A stretch of 32,972 nt of DNA from Candidatus Aldehydirespirator catecholifindens (GTDB lineage: Bacteria > Actinomycetota > Acidimicrobiia > Acidimicrobiales > Aldehydirespiratoraceae), in contig JAPYNU010000018.1 in NCBI GenBank assembly GCA_028283245.1, positions 1 to 32,972 of the forward strand, in the 5' to 3' direction. Made by a program: the position numbers and the translations under genes. How positions within the stretch are numbered: the first letter of the stretch is position 1; each line of letters starts with the position of its first letter. This document shows, piece after piece, positions 6,993-17,500 of the stretch. The notes beneath the pieces were generated by a model. The model was given only the letters and a program-made list of their open reading frames with translations. It had not been told where the DNA came from and ran no database searches.

Positions 6993-8158
6993 CAGTCGTG
7001 TATGGGGCCGGTCGTGTTTGAAAGCGCCTCGGCTTTGCGGCCACTGCGCAAAGCGATGATCTCTGAGACGATGGAAACAGCTGTCTCTTCGGGTGTGGCT
7101 GCTCCGATGTCAAGCCCTATAGGCGACCTCAGTCGAGCCAACTGCTGCTCGGTGACCCCGGCCTCAATCAGGCGACGGTTGCGGTCGTCGTGGGTGCGGC
7201 GACTGCCCATCACCCCGATATAGCCGACTTCGGTGCTCAGAGCAGAAGTGATAGCTGGCACGTCGAATTTGGCATCATGGGTCAGCACACACACTGCATC
7301 GCGAGGGCTGAGTTGCTCGGCCACGTCATCAAGTAGTTGGTCGGGCCATGACACCACCACTTCGTCAGCCATCGGAAACCGTTTAGCGGTAGCGAATACG
7401 GGCCGTGCATCGCACACAGTCACCCGATAGCCGAGAACTTTCGACACTTTGGCGAGCGCTGAGGTGAAATCAACCGCCCCGAAGATCAGCATCCGCGGCG
7501 GCGGAGCAAACGACTCAACAAACACAGAAACCTTGTCATCTGAGTGTTCATCAAGCTCAGCGACCGCGTCAGCAACAGCAGTATCGGATTGCCCGGCGTG
7601 ACCAAAATATTCGCCTTGTTTGGAGTAGCTGCGCAGACCTGAACGCCCAGCGATCAACTCACCGCGTGTGTCTCTTTGCACAGCGCGGTTTAAGCCTGCA
7701 CTACCCAATGAACCAACGGTTTCCAAGCCTTCGCGACGTACCAGCATTTTGGCACCTCGGCTAGGGCTAGGGCCTTCGACCACGGTGACGAGCGCCGCCG
7801 GGGATTGCGATACCAAATCGGCTTTGAGCGCATCATGCACCGGCCCCCAGTCGAGAGGCTCCAGATACAGGTGAATCGTGCCGCCGCAAGTCAAACCGAC
7901 AGCGAACGCTTCATCGTCGCTGTAGCCGAAAGTTACGATTCGTGCCTCGCCGGTTTCGATCACTTCAAGAGATTCGCTGACCACAGCGCCCTCCACGCAG
8001 CCGCCCGACACCGAACCAACCACTTCGCCGGCTGCGCTCACCGCCATTGCCGCTCCCGGTGCTCGCGGTCCCGAACCCTCAAGGTCCACTACCCGAGCCA
8101 CCGCAGCGGGCGTGGCTGATGACCTCCAGCGATCAAGATCGGCAAGAATCTCTTTCAC
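6992..8158 (-). CDS. xdhC: XdhC/CoxF-family molybdenum hydroxylase maturation factor
   Basis: A 388-residue protein of the XdhC/CoxI family. Family members bind molybdenum cofactor and deliver it, sulfurated, to xanthine- or CO-dehydrogenase-type enzymes. The N-terminal XdhC domain has ATPAAVARVVDLEGSGPRAPG, the conserved SVSGGCVEGAV and LTCGGTIHLYLEP segments (both with the typical Cys). The C-terminal half is the Rossmann-like domain, with PPPRMLIFGAVDFTSAL, YRVTVCDARPVFA and the YIGVMGSRRTHDDR plus LRSPIGLDIGAATPEE signature. The start overlaps coxE by 4 bases (8155-8158). Its Mo-enzyme partner may be the large subunit encoded at 21771, or one outside the window. Confidence 0.93.
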   Translation of the reverse strand: MKEILADLDRWRSSATPAAVARVVDLEGSGPRAPGAAMAVSAAGEVVGSVSGGCVEGAVVSESLEVIETGEARIVTFGYSDDEAFAVGLTCGGTIHLYLEPLDWGPVHDALKADLVSQSPAALVTVVEGPSPSRGAKMLVRREGLETVGSLGSAGLNRAVQRDTRGELIAGRSGLRSYSKQGEYFGHAGQSDTAVADAVAELDEHSDDKVSVFVESFAPPPRMLIFGAVDFTSALAKVSKVLGYRVTVCDARPVFATAKRFPMADEVVVSWPDQLLDDVAEQLSPRDAVCVLTHDAKFDVPAITSALSTEVGYIGVMGSRRTHDDRNRRLIEAGVTEQQLARLRSPIGLDIGAATPEETAVSIVSEIIALRSGRKAEALSNTTGPIHD

Positions 8159-9369
8159 GGACGCACCCCAACTGCCGGCACTTCAGGCACGCCTGCACCT
8201 AAAATTGTGAGACTAGATCTGCTGTTGGTTGAGTTTGTGAGCACCAGTTCCGCTAAGCGTTCCAGCGAATCCAGATTATGTCCCTCCACAAAATCGTCAA
8301 CATACGGAAGAGCTGCGGCCATGCCTCGCGCCAGCGGCGCGTAACCAACCGAGGCTTTGAGCGGGTTCACCCACACCACCCGGTGAGCCACCCGAGCTAG
8401 GCGTTGCATCTGTTCTGACATGTCGTGAGGGTCGCCACGATCCCAGCCGTCAGAAAGGATCACTACCACCGCGCCTCTAGCCATCCCCCGACAACCCCAT
8501 TCGTCGTTGAAGCATCCCAGGCCTGCTCCTAGGCGAGTGCCGCCGCTCCAGTCAAGCACCGAATCCGACGCAGCGCGCATCGCCCGATCGGGGTCACGCG
8601 ACGACAGTTCGCGTGTCAGACGAGTCAGCCTCGTGCCCAGTGCGAAGGCCTCAACCCGGCTACGGCCTGTCACCGCTGCGTGCAGCAAACGCAGCAGCGC
8701 TCGGGCATAGCGCTCCATTGACCCCGACACATCAAGCAGCAGCACCAGCCGTCGCGGCCTGAAACTGTTGACACGTCGCTCGATACGCACCGCTTCGCCA
8801 CCAGCACGCATCGCGGCACGCACTGTGCGACGCATATCAAGATGGCCACTGCATGTTCTGGCAGGTGCCAGTCGCCTGCTGGGTCGTAGAGGACCACCGA
8901 AACGCAGACGAGACATCAGCCGACGGGCCTCTTCGAGTTCTTCGTCGCTGTAGTCGGCAAAATCTTTAGTTGCCAGCGTCTCTGTAGCGCTGTAACGAAC
9001 TGTCATCACGTCGGCGTTGCTGTCGGGTTGCTCTTCATCGCCGCTGTGATCATCATCGCCATCATCAATATTAAGCATTAGCGGAATGCTCAACGGTGTC
9101 GTGGGGCCAGCGATCTTCAACGCTTCTCCCATCCAGTAACTGCCAAACACCGCGTCATAGACATCCACATCTTCTATGCAATGCACCAGAGCGCAGCGGC
9201 CTGCGGTGTAGAGCGAACTGCGGCTGCTCACATCGCACACCGACAGTGCTTGTGCATACAGCAACGTAGAGGCGAGCGGAACTTCTAGACCCGCCCGGCG
9301 CAAAGCGCTTGCAAAACCCACCGCCACATCAATTGGGTCTGCAACACCGCTAAGCGACTGGTTGCTCAC
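8155..9369 (-). CDS. coxE: VWA-domain protein, CoxE family
   Basis: A 404-residue protein with the CoxE-like von Willebrand A domain. The MIDAS metal site is DVSGS (213-217) in RPRRLVLLLDVSGSMERYA; TRLGAGLGCFNDE and VVILSDGWDRGDP are further MIDAS-region elements. An acidic linker (about 102-120, DDGDDDHSGDEEQ) precedes it. CoxE works with the MoxR-type ATPase CoxD in CO-dehydrogenase clusters and is linked to assembling or sulfurating the [CuSMoO2] centre. Start and stop each overlap a neighbour by 4 bases (moxR and xdhC), which indicates a tightly coupled unit. Confidence 0.92.
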   Translation of the reverse strand: MSNQSLSGVADPIDVAVGFASALRRAGLEVPLASTLLYAQALSVCDVSSRSSLYTAGRCALVHCIEDVDVYDAVFGSYWMGEALKIAGPTTPLSIPLMLNIDDGDDDHSGDEEQPDSNADVMTVRYSATETLATKDFADYSDEELEEARRLMSRLRFGGPLRPSRRLAPARTCSGHLDMRRTVRAAMRAGGEAVRIERRVNSFRPRRLVLLLDVSGSMERYARALLRLLHAAVTGRSRVEAFALGTRLTRLTRELSSRDPDRAMRAASDSVLDWSGGTRLGAGLGCFNDEWGCRGMARGAVVVILSDGWDRGDPHDMSEQMQRLARVAHRVVWVNPLKASVGYAPLARGMAAALPYVDDFVEGHNLDSLERLAELVLTNSTNSRSSLTILGAGVPEVPAVGVRP

Positions 9370-10394
9370 AATCCCGCCGACGCAGGCTCAGAACCTATTG
9401 ATCCAGACTCAGACTCTCTCACAGCAGCAGTTCCGGCATCAGAAACGATCTCAGCCAGATCGTGCTCCAGCACCCGGTCACGGTCTTCGCGGTATTTCAG
9501 CAAAGCCCCTAAGGTTGCCGACGCTCCCGCCAAGTCAAGCTGAGCTCCGCCGAGAAGATTCAAAGCTCGTGCCCAGTCGATTGTTTCAGCCACGCCTGGG
9601 GGCTTGTAGAGCCCTACGCTGCGGATCGCTTCGGCAGCATGAGCAACCTCACGGGCCAGAGTCTCAGTTACTTCAGGCGCTCGCAGCCTGATGATCTGCG
9701 CCTCGCGTTGCGCTGAGGGATGCTCCACCCAGTGATACAGGCAGCGTCGCTTCAACGCGTCGTGAACGTCTCGGGTGCGGTTAGATGTGATCACTACCAC
9801 TGGAGGATTACCAGCTGTGAAAGTACCGATTTCGGGAACGGTTATCGCATAATCCGACAGCACCTCTAGCAGAAACGCCTCAAACTCGTCGTCGGAGCGG
9901 TCAACCTCATCAACCAGCAGCACTGCTGGGGTGCCGCTGGTTGAGGCGATCGCTTCCAGCAGCGGACGCCGCACCAAAAAACGTTCGCTATAAAGCTCGC
10001 CGGATAGTTCGGCTTCGTTGGTGCTGCGAGCTTTACCGGTGGCTTCCATAGCGCGCAGATGCATCAGCTGTCGGGCGTAATCCCATTCGTAGACGGCCTG
10101 CGACGCGTCAATGCCTTCATAGCACTGCAGGCGTATCAGCCGACCACCACCCCAATCTGCGATCACTTTCGCTACTTCGGTCTTGCCTACGCCTGGCTCA
10201 CCCTCCAACAACAAAGGACGCTTCAGCCGCAGGGACAGATAGATGGTCGTGGCTAGCGCCTCATCAGGCAGATAGGAGTTGTCGCGTAACCCTTGCGACA
10301 CGTCCTCCACGCTCGACACAGCTCGCAAATCAACCGCTGACATCGGCTTGAGCATAGAGGTCGCTGTGACTTGCTTCGCGAGTGCGCACAACAC
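9366..10394 (-). CDS. coxD: MoxR-family AAA+ ATPase, CoxD-like
   Basis: About 342 residues. Walker A is GEPGVGKT (65-72), Walker B is LLVDEVD (159-165), and VVITSNRTRDVHDALKRRCLYHWVEHP holds sensor 1 and the arginine finger region, as in MoxR ATPases. Beside a CoxE-type VWA protein and XdhC it is best read as CoxD, a chaperone-like ATPase for molybdoenzyme active-site assembly. The frame opens with a GTG at 10394; ATGs at 10355 and 10343 (before SAVDLRAVSSVEDV) are plausible alternative starts, and none has an obvious Shine-Dalgarno sequence. It lies 30 bases below the thioesterase gene on the same strand. Confidence 0.9.
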   Translation of the reverse strand: MLCALAKQVTATSMLKPMSAVDLRAVSSVEDVSQGLRDNSYLPDEALATTIYLSLRLKRPLLLEGEPGVGKTEVAKVIADWGGGRLIRLQCYEGIDASQAVYEWDYARQLMHLRAMEATGKARSTNEAELSGELYSERFLVRRPLLEAIASTSGTPAVLLVDEVDRSDDEFEAFLLEVLSDYAITVPEIGTFTAGNPPVVVITSNRTRDVHDALKRRCLYHWVEHPSAQREAQIIRLRAPEVTETLAREVAHAAEAIRSVGLYKPPGVAETIDWARALNLLGGAQLDLAGASATLGALLKYREDRDRVLEHDLAEIVSDAGTAAVRESESGSIGSEPASAGL

Positions 10395-10424
10395 TAAGGG
10401 CCGCTACGGCTCTGCTTGCTGCCC

Positions 10425-10829
10425 TCAAATCGCCAGGTAGGGTGCCAGAGTTTCGGCGAGATCATCAGGTACGCGCACCGGTCTGCCGTTGTTGTCTGTG
10501 ATTGCGGCTCGCAACTCTTGACGGGCCAGCACTTCGCCATTGCGCACTATGCGCTGACGCCAAATCGACGATGCCCGTTTGAGTTCCACCACCTCAGTCT
10601 CAACGGTCACCGTTTCGCCAGCATGCACCGGGCGTTCAAAAGATGTGTTGATGCGGTTCACAACGAACCGATAACCCCGCGCTGCGAAGGACTCCAAATC
10701 CAGCCCAACCTGCTCCAGCAACTCCACCCGCCCTGTCTCAAAAAACTGGATATATACGGAATGGTTCAGATGCCCGTAGGGGTCTAACTCATAGAAGCGG
10801 ACTTTGATGTGGTGGCGGTGAGCAGTCAC
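10425..10829 (-). CDS. 4-hydroxybenzoyl-CoA thioesterase-like (hotdog) acyl-CoA thioesterase
   Basis: A 134-residue hotdog-fold protein resembling YbgC/4HBT thioesterases. The segment VRFYELDPYGHLNHSVYIQFFETGRVELLEQVG contains the active-site Asp and the HxNN-like stretch of the family, and FERPVHAGETVTVETEV is the second conserved strand pair. It probably hydrolyses an acyl-CoA. The start is GTG at 10829. It is 36 bases after divIC and 30 bases before moxR, making it the first gene of the block inserted between divIC and DUF501. The substrate is unknown, and a link to the Mo enzyme is only suggested by position. Confidence 0.85.
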   Translation of the reverse strand: MTAHRHHIKVRFYELDPYGHLNHSVYIQFFETGRVELLEQVGLDLESFAARGYRFVVNRINTSFERPVHAGETVTVETEVVELKRASSIWRQRIVRNGEVLARQELRAAITDNNGRPVRVPDDLAETLAPYLAI

Positions 10830-10865
10830 AGGACTTGCAGGCTGGACGAAGAGTCAGTCGGTCGG

Positions 10866-11177
10866 CTACGGCACTCTGTCGCGAGAGACACAGCCTTCAA
10901 GCCCAGAAACCGAGTAAACCTCAGTTCCAGGGGTCACGTAAGGTCCGAAGCAAAGCGCTTCGCGGCGCACCCCGTCATCGCTGGTACGCCTGGCGATCTC
11001 GCCTTCAAGGGCGGCTATCTCGGCATTGAGTTGCTGGTTGACGCTTTCGGCTTCTTGTTGTTGATCATCTTGTTTGATCCAGGTGCGCACCGACGAAGCC
11101 CCCAGAAGCGAAGCCGCGGCTGCGATAACCACAACCAAGCTCGCTAGCAGCAATCGATGCCACCACGCTGATCTCAT
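10866..11177 (-). CDS. Septum formation initiator, FtsB/DivIC family
   Basis: A 103-residue bitopic membrane protein: an N-terminal transmembrane segment (about 8-27, LLLASLVVVIAAAASLLGA), then a heptad-like Gln/Glu/Leu-rich coiled coil (35-65, including AEIAALEGEIARRTSDD), then a short extracytoplasmic end. This is the DivIC/FtsB layout; such proteins form the divisome subcomplex with FtsL and FtsQ. It follows eno after 37 bases, the usual actinobacterial order. An ATG at 11177 is preceded by a weak AGG-containing ribosome site. The sequence alone does not separate FtsB from DivIC. Confidence 0.85.
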   Translation of the reverse strand: MRSAWWHRLLLASLVVVIAAAASLLGASSVRTWIKQDDQQQEAESVNQQLNAEIAALEGEIARRTSDDGVRREALCFGPYVTPGTEVYSVSGLEGCVSRDRVP

Positions 11178-11214
11178 TACCTAAACCTCAGAACCGATCT
11201 TCACTGACAGCGCT

Positions 11215-12627
<1,413 letters not shown>

Positions 12628-12662
12628 CTATCCCTCGGCGTCCGTCGGTGCGAAAAGACAAT

Positions 12663-12694
12663 CTTAGCGCGATAGTCGCTTAGCGCGATAGTCG
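12663..12694. repeat. 16-bp tandem duplication in eno upstream region
   Basis: cttagcgcgatagtcg occurs twice back to back (12663-12678, 12679-12694), perfectly. The period is not a multiple of three and it lies in non-coding DNA. It duplicates the GACTAT hexamer proposed as the eno -10 element. Confidence 0.9.
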
Positions 12695-12716
12695 CCCACT
12701 GAGGGGTGTCTGTCAA
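12688..12716 (-). promoter_or_regulatory. Candidate eno promoter
   Basis: On the minus strand a perfect TTGACA (12711-12716) is followed after 17 bases by GACTAT (12688-12693). It lies at the end of mazG and about 130 bases above the eno start, giving a leader of roughly 120 bases. The -10 match is weak, so this is a candidate only. Confidence 0.4.
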
Positions 12717-12720
12717 TCAG

Positions 12721-13572
12721 CTAATCGGCTTTGCTCGCTGGCTCAGCAGTCGCTGCGGTCTCTAGTTCTCGGTAATGGCGGCGCGCGCGTTCTGTGGCGG
12801 CGCGTAGAGCATCTTCGGGATCAATCTTGATGCGACGCCCTAGTTCGGTTACCGCCAGCAGCAATTCACCGAAGCTCTGCTCGCTCGGTTGCTTGCGAAG
12901 CTGCGCCAGTGCCTGCTCGGTGTCGGTGAACTCTTGGTTGCGCCAGTCACCGGCGAGCAGACCAGCTGCAGCAGCGCGTTTCTGTACTTTGACTGCTCTC
13001 AGTAGCGCAGGCAGCGTCTGGTCAATGGCGTCCATTACCGAGTCGCGGCCCTTCTCTTGCAGCTTGATGGCATCCCAGTTAGCACGCACCGTGTCAGAAT
13101 CGGGGGCTTCGACATCGCCGAAGACATGCGGATGCCGTGATATCAGCTTGCTGCGGACTCGCCGGGCCACGTCGGCTATGTCGAAAACGTTTCGCTCCGA
13201 AGCTAGGAGAGCCTGAAACCAGATCTGATACAGCAAATCTCCGAGCTCTTCACAAAGGTTCCGATCAAGTTCAGCAATGTCACTCAACAGATCGTCATTG
13301 GTCGCAGTGGCGTTTGCTCTGGTGTCGCTGTCGTGGGCATCGCTGTTGTGGGCATCGGGAGTCTCAAAGTCAGCATCAGCAACAACAGAAGCTCGCGCAT
13401 CGAGAGCTTCCAGCGTCTCATAGGTTTCTTCTAGCAAATAGCGACGAAGGCTGATATGGGTCTGCTCACGATCCCAAGGGCACTCCCGACGCAGAGTGCG
13501 AACCAATTCGTCAAGTTCCACCATCGCGGCGAGCAGGCGATCCTGCTGTTGCGCTGCAGCGCTGCCCGGCAC
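12721..13572 (-). CDS. mazG: MazG nucleoside triphosphate pyrophosphohydrolase with internal insertion
   Basis: A 283-residue MazG with two all-alpha NTP-PPase domains that removes non-canonical or excess (d)NTPs. Domain 1 begins RECPWDREQTHISLRRYLLEETYE; the metal ligands EETYE (48-52) and EELGD (108-112) are both present. By comparison with E. coli MazG, where about 14 residues separate these motifs, here there are 55. The insertion of about 41 residues (roughly 60-103) is Asp/Ala/Asn-rich and partly repetitive (DAHNSDAHDSD). Domain 2 (VQKRAAAAGLL, then SFGELLLAVTELGRRI) is normal. It follows the PPIase lipoprotein gene after 9 bases. Confidence 0.92.
   Translation of the reverse strand: MPGSAAAQQQDRLLAAMVELDELVRTLRRECPWDREQTHISLRRYLLEETYETLEALDARASVVADADFETPDAHNSDAHDSDTRANATATNDDLLSDIAELDRNLCEELGDLLYQIWFQALLASERNVFDIADVARRVRSKLISRHPHVFGDVEAPDSDTVRANWDAIKLQEKGRDSVMDAIDQTLPALLRAVKVQKRAAAAGLLAGDWRNQEFTDTEQALAQLRKQPSEQSFGELLLAVTELGRRIKIDPEDALRAATERARRHYRELETAATAEPASKAD
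13325..13354. repeat. 15-bp tandem duplication inside mazG insertion
   Basis: Two adjacent 15-base units (13325-13339, 13340-13354), tcgctgtcgtgggca and tcgctgttgtgggca, differ at one base. They encode the repeated SDAH pentads in the MazG insertion. Confidence 0.8.
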
Positions 13573-13581
13573 AGCAACTCG

Positions 13582-14565
13582 TCAGCCGAGAGGTGCGACA
13601 GCCACGACGAACATCTCAGGATCCCAATATCCGTAGCGTTCGTTGATCTTCACCCGAGACGCGTAATCGGTCAAGACCGCTTCCTGCAGATCAAGCAGCA
13701 ACTGCCTGCGTTCGTTCTGCACCACAGTCTGCGCCTCTCGTTCTGCCAGCGACGTTACGTTCAAAACCATCTGCGCTAGTGCGTCATCGTCAAGTTGTGG
13801 ATGATTTTCTGAGGTTGCCGGACCCGAGCTGATCACTTCAATCACATGAAAACCGAACTGTGTCTCAGCCAAAACCGGCACACCGGGTTCGGCACTGTAT
13901 GCGGCTTCCTCAAACGGTGCCACAAGCGAGCCCTCGGGCACGCAACCCAGTTCACCACCGCGCGAACCACTGTTCGTGTCAAGTGAGATCTGCGCTGCAA
14001 AAGAGGCAAAATCCACTCCCGTCGCCAGCAATGCCAATATCTGATCAGCTAGCTGAGGAGTATCAACAAGAATGTGGCGTGAACAGAGATGACGCCAACC
14101 GGCAGCGACAGTCGACGCGAGCACAGCAGGTACCTGCTGCTCAGCCCATTGTGCAGCGGTCAACCCGATGGCACGTTGCCTGATCGCAACATCACCGCCC
14201 GCAGCACCAGGCACGAACTCAGGGTCAGAGAGCGTCAAATCGGCAACAGCAAGGGATTCGGCTTCGTTGGTAACTTGCACTCCCCTTGATGCCAGTTCCA
14301 TTTCGATAGCCGAGAAGAAGACCCAGTCGCTGAGCCAGGCGGCGGCCGCTTTACGAGAAGCTCTCGCCTCGTTTTCAGGATCAGTGGTCGCCAAATAGTC
14401 GTTGAATTCGCTGGCCGTGTACTGCGCTGACTGCTCGGCACCTGAGACCTCAGCAGCCAGATCCGCTGAAGCACCACAAGCCGACACCGTCAACACCAGC
14501 ACCAATGCTGCTGCGGTCAAGCCAAACCAAGGCGCTCGACGACGCTCTACTTCAAGACTGTTCAC
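13582..14565 (-). CDS. Lipoprotein parvulin-type peptidyl-prolyl isomerase (SurA/PrsA-like)
   Basis: A 327-residue secreted lipoprotein. The N-terminus has a basic region, a hydrophobic stretch and the lipobox LTVSAC with Cys30 as the lipidation site. A SurA_N-like alpha-helical region follows. The rotamase (PpiC) domain spans about 157-255 and shows the hallmark CSRHILVDTPQLAD, SLDTNSGSRGGELGCV and QFGFHVIEV segments. It should fold exported proteins at the cell surface. The start overlaps the mfd stop by 4 bases. In M. tuberculosis a lipoprotein (lpqU) sits near this spot but is of a different family. Confidence 0.9.
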   Translation of the reverse strand: MNSLEVERRRAPWFGLTAAALVLVLTVSACGASADLAAEVSGAEQSAQYTASEFNDYLATTDPENEARASRKAAAAWLSDWVFFSAIEMELASRGVQVTNEAESLAVADLTLSDPEFVPGAAGGDVAIRQRAIGLTAAQWAEQQVPAVLASTVAAGWRHLCSRHILVDTPQLADQILALLATGVDFASFAAQISLDTNSGSRGGELGCVPEGSLVAPFEEAAYSAEPGVPVLAETQFGFHVIEVISSGPATSENHPQLDDDALAQMVLNVTSLAEREAQTVVQNERRQLLLDLQEAVLTDYASRVKINERYGYWDPEMFVVAVAPLG

Positions 14566-17500
14566 GAAACCTCAACTTTATCGGCGGGCGCTACTTCGCT
14601 GAGCAGACCCACAAGCTGATCGACCAGAGAAGCATCATCGCCTCGAAGTTGCACATGCAGTTCTTTCAAGTCTTCTTTGACAATAACCCCATCTCGGTAG
14701 AGGCGCTGCAGGCGCACTTGGCGACTCACGGGTAGATCCACCCGAGCCAGCCGAACCGCAAAACGTTGCTGCCCCGCCAAGCTGCTACCGCTGCGTCTGG
14801 TGACTACAAGCTCCGACACGGCTGCACGCAGACATGCCACTCGAAGTTGCCCGATCGCAAGCAGTGTCTCCGCAGCTGCGGGAACCGTTCCGAAACGGTC
14901 GATCCACTCAGCACGAAGGTCGTCAAGTTCGGCCTGTGCGCTCACCGCTGCCAGACGTCGATACGACTCTAACCGGGCCGCTTCGCGGTTGATGTAATCG
15001 GCTGGGATATGCGCGTCAACCGGCACCTCAATGGTTACTTCCGGCGGAGTTTGGATCTTGTCGCCGCGCAGTTCGGCCACTGCTTCGCTGACCAGCCGAC
15101 AGTAGAGGTCATATCCGACAGCGGCGATATGCCCCGACTGGGCTTCGCCCAAAAGGTTGCCAGCACCACGTATCTCCAGATCTCGCATAGCAATCCTGTA
15201 GCCCGAGCCGAGTTGTGTGGCCTCACCGATGGTTTTGAGTCGCTCATAAGCGTCTTCGCTGAGCACCGCATCAGCCGGATGGAACAGGTAGGCGTATGCC
15301 CGTCGTCCTGATCGACCCACCCGTCCCCGGATCTGATGCAGCTGACCCAAACCCAGCCGATCGGCTCGATCCACCACCAAAGTGTTGACAGTCGGCATAT
15401 CAATGCCCGATTCGATGATTGTGGTGCAGACCAGCACGTCGTAGCGGTAGTCGGCAAAATCAAGCACCACCTGCTCAAGTGTGCCTTCGTCCATTTGACC
15501 GTGAGCTACCGCCACACGAGCTTCGGGAACCATGCCTCGCAGCCGTTCAGCCACATGTTCGATGTCTGCCACCCGATTATGAACAAAGAAAACTTGCCCT
15601 TCGCGCAAAAGTTCGCGCCGCAGCGCTTCGGTCACGGGCCGGTCGGCTTGTTCGCCGACATAAGTGAGTATGGGTTGACGATCCGCTGGCGGTGTGTCCA
15701 GAAGCGACATGTCACGGATGCCGGTCAAGCTCATCTCCAGAGTGCGCGGCACCGGCGTGGCTGTCAGCGTCAGCACATCAACTGAAGCACGCAGAGATTT
15801 GATGACTTCTTTGTGACGCACCCCGAAACGCTGTTCCTCGTCGATAACCAGCAGCCCCAGTTTCTTGAAGTTAACATCTGCTGACAGCATCCGATGGGTG
15901 CCCACCACCACATCCACTTTCCCGCTCTCAAGGTCTTTCAGCACGTTACGGGTCTGCGCCGGGGTCAAGAAACGGCTCAACGTCTCAACTCGCACCCCAA
16001 ACGCAGCGCAGCGTTGCTGAAAAGTCTGGGTGTGCTGCTGAGCCAGCAAAGTGGTGGGCACAAGCACTGCCGCTTGACGGCCGTCCTGAACAGCCTTGAA
16101 AGCGGCTCGCACCGCTATCTCGGTTTTGCCGAAGCCGACATCACCGATGATCAGGCGATCCATGGGTACAGGCTGCTCCATGTCATGTTTCACTTCGGCA
16201 ATAGCACTCAGCTGATCGCGGGTCTCCTGATATTCGAAGGCATCCTCCATCTCGCGCTGCCATGGAGTGTCAGACGCAAAAGCGTGACCCGCTGTAGAGA
16301 TCCGCTTCTGATACAGTTCCACCAACTCTGCTGCGATCTCCGCAACGGCTTGACGTACCCGGCCTTTGGTGGCCGACCAGTCTGAGCCTCCCATGCGTGA
16401 CAGCGTCGGCGATTCGCCCCCAGTGTAATGGCGGATCGCGTCAACCTGGTCAGACGGAACATACAGCCGGTCTCCACCACGGTAGGCAAGCAGCAAATAT
16501 TCGCGGTCATGGCCGCCGATATCGCGACGCACCATGCCCTCAAAGCGAGCCACTCCATGATGGCTGTGAACGACGAAAGCTCCCGGTGTGAGATCAGCAA
16601 GGAAGCGACGCTGGTCACGGGATCGAACCCTGGGTGCCCGGTGGGTGCGACGACGACCAGTGACGTCGGTTTCGCACAGCACGGCCAGCTTAAGATCGCT
16701 AATCACAGCACCACGACTCAGATCGGCGTGAAATGACTCAACTCGGGGACCATGCTCTGCCAGCAAATCGCTGAGACGTTGCACGGTTGGCTCGGACGCG
16801 CTGAGCACGGTGCGGTAGCCGCTGGCTGAGAAATCACTGAGACGTGCCGCTAGCGGTTCGATCCCGCCGGGGCTGCGGTCCCAGCCCGATGCAGTGAAAA
16901 CCCCGGTTTCGGGGGTGTCAGCCACCGCTGGCAGCATCCACACCGGCGCAGCAGTGTTGGTGAGCAAACCGTCAAAAGCACTATGCAATCGCGGCATGTC
17001 TGCGGCATCAGTGCCCCAGGTTTCTGAAAGGCCCGCCGCCAGATCTTCTTCCTCAGCAAGGATCTCGTTGGCTCTATCACCAAGTCGGCGAGGCTCAACT
17101 AGCACCACAGCCCCGTCTTCGGGCACCAGATCGGCTGCTAAGGCCTGATGTTCGGCCAGCCACGGCCACCACGACTCCATACCCTCAAAAAGCTCGCCGT
17201 TGGCTAGGCGCTGCCACTGTTCACGAGCCCATGGCTGCGATGCTGCCAGATCGGATGCCCGGCGACGCATAGCCTCATCGGGGCGTAGCTCCCGGGCGGG
17301 ATATATCTCGGCGTGCTCTAGGGGATCAACCGAGCGTTGATCGCCTACCGAGAACTGTGTGACCCTCTCGATTTCGTCACCCCAGAAGTCGATACGCAGC
17401 GGGGTGTCGCCGGTAGACGCAAACACGTCGACGATCGAACCACGTACCGCCATCTCGCCGCGGTGCTCTACCTGATGCTCACGCCGGTACCCGAAAGCCG

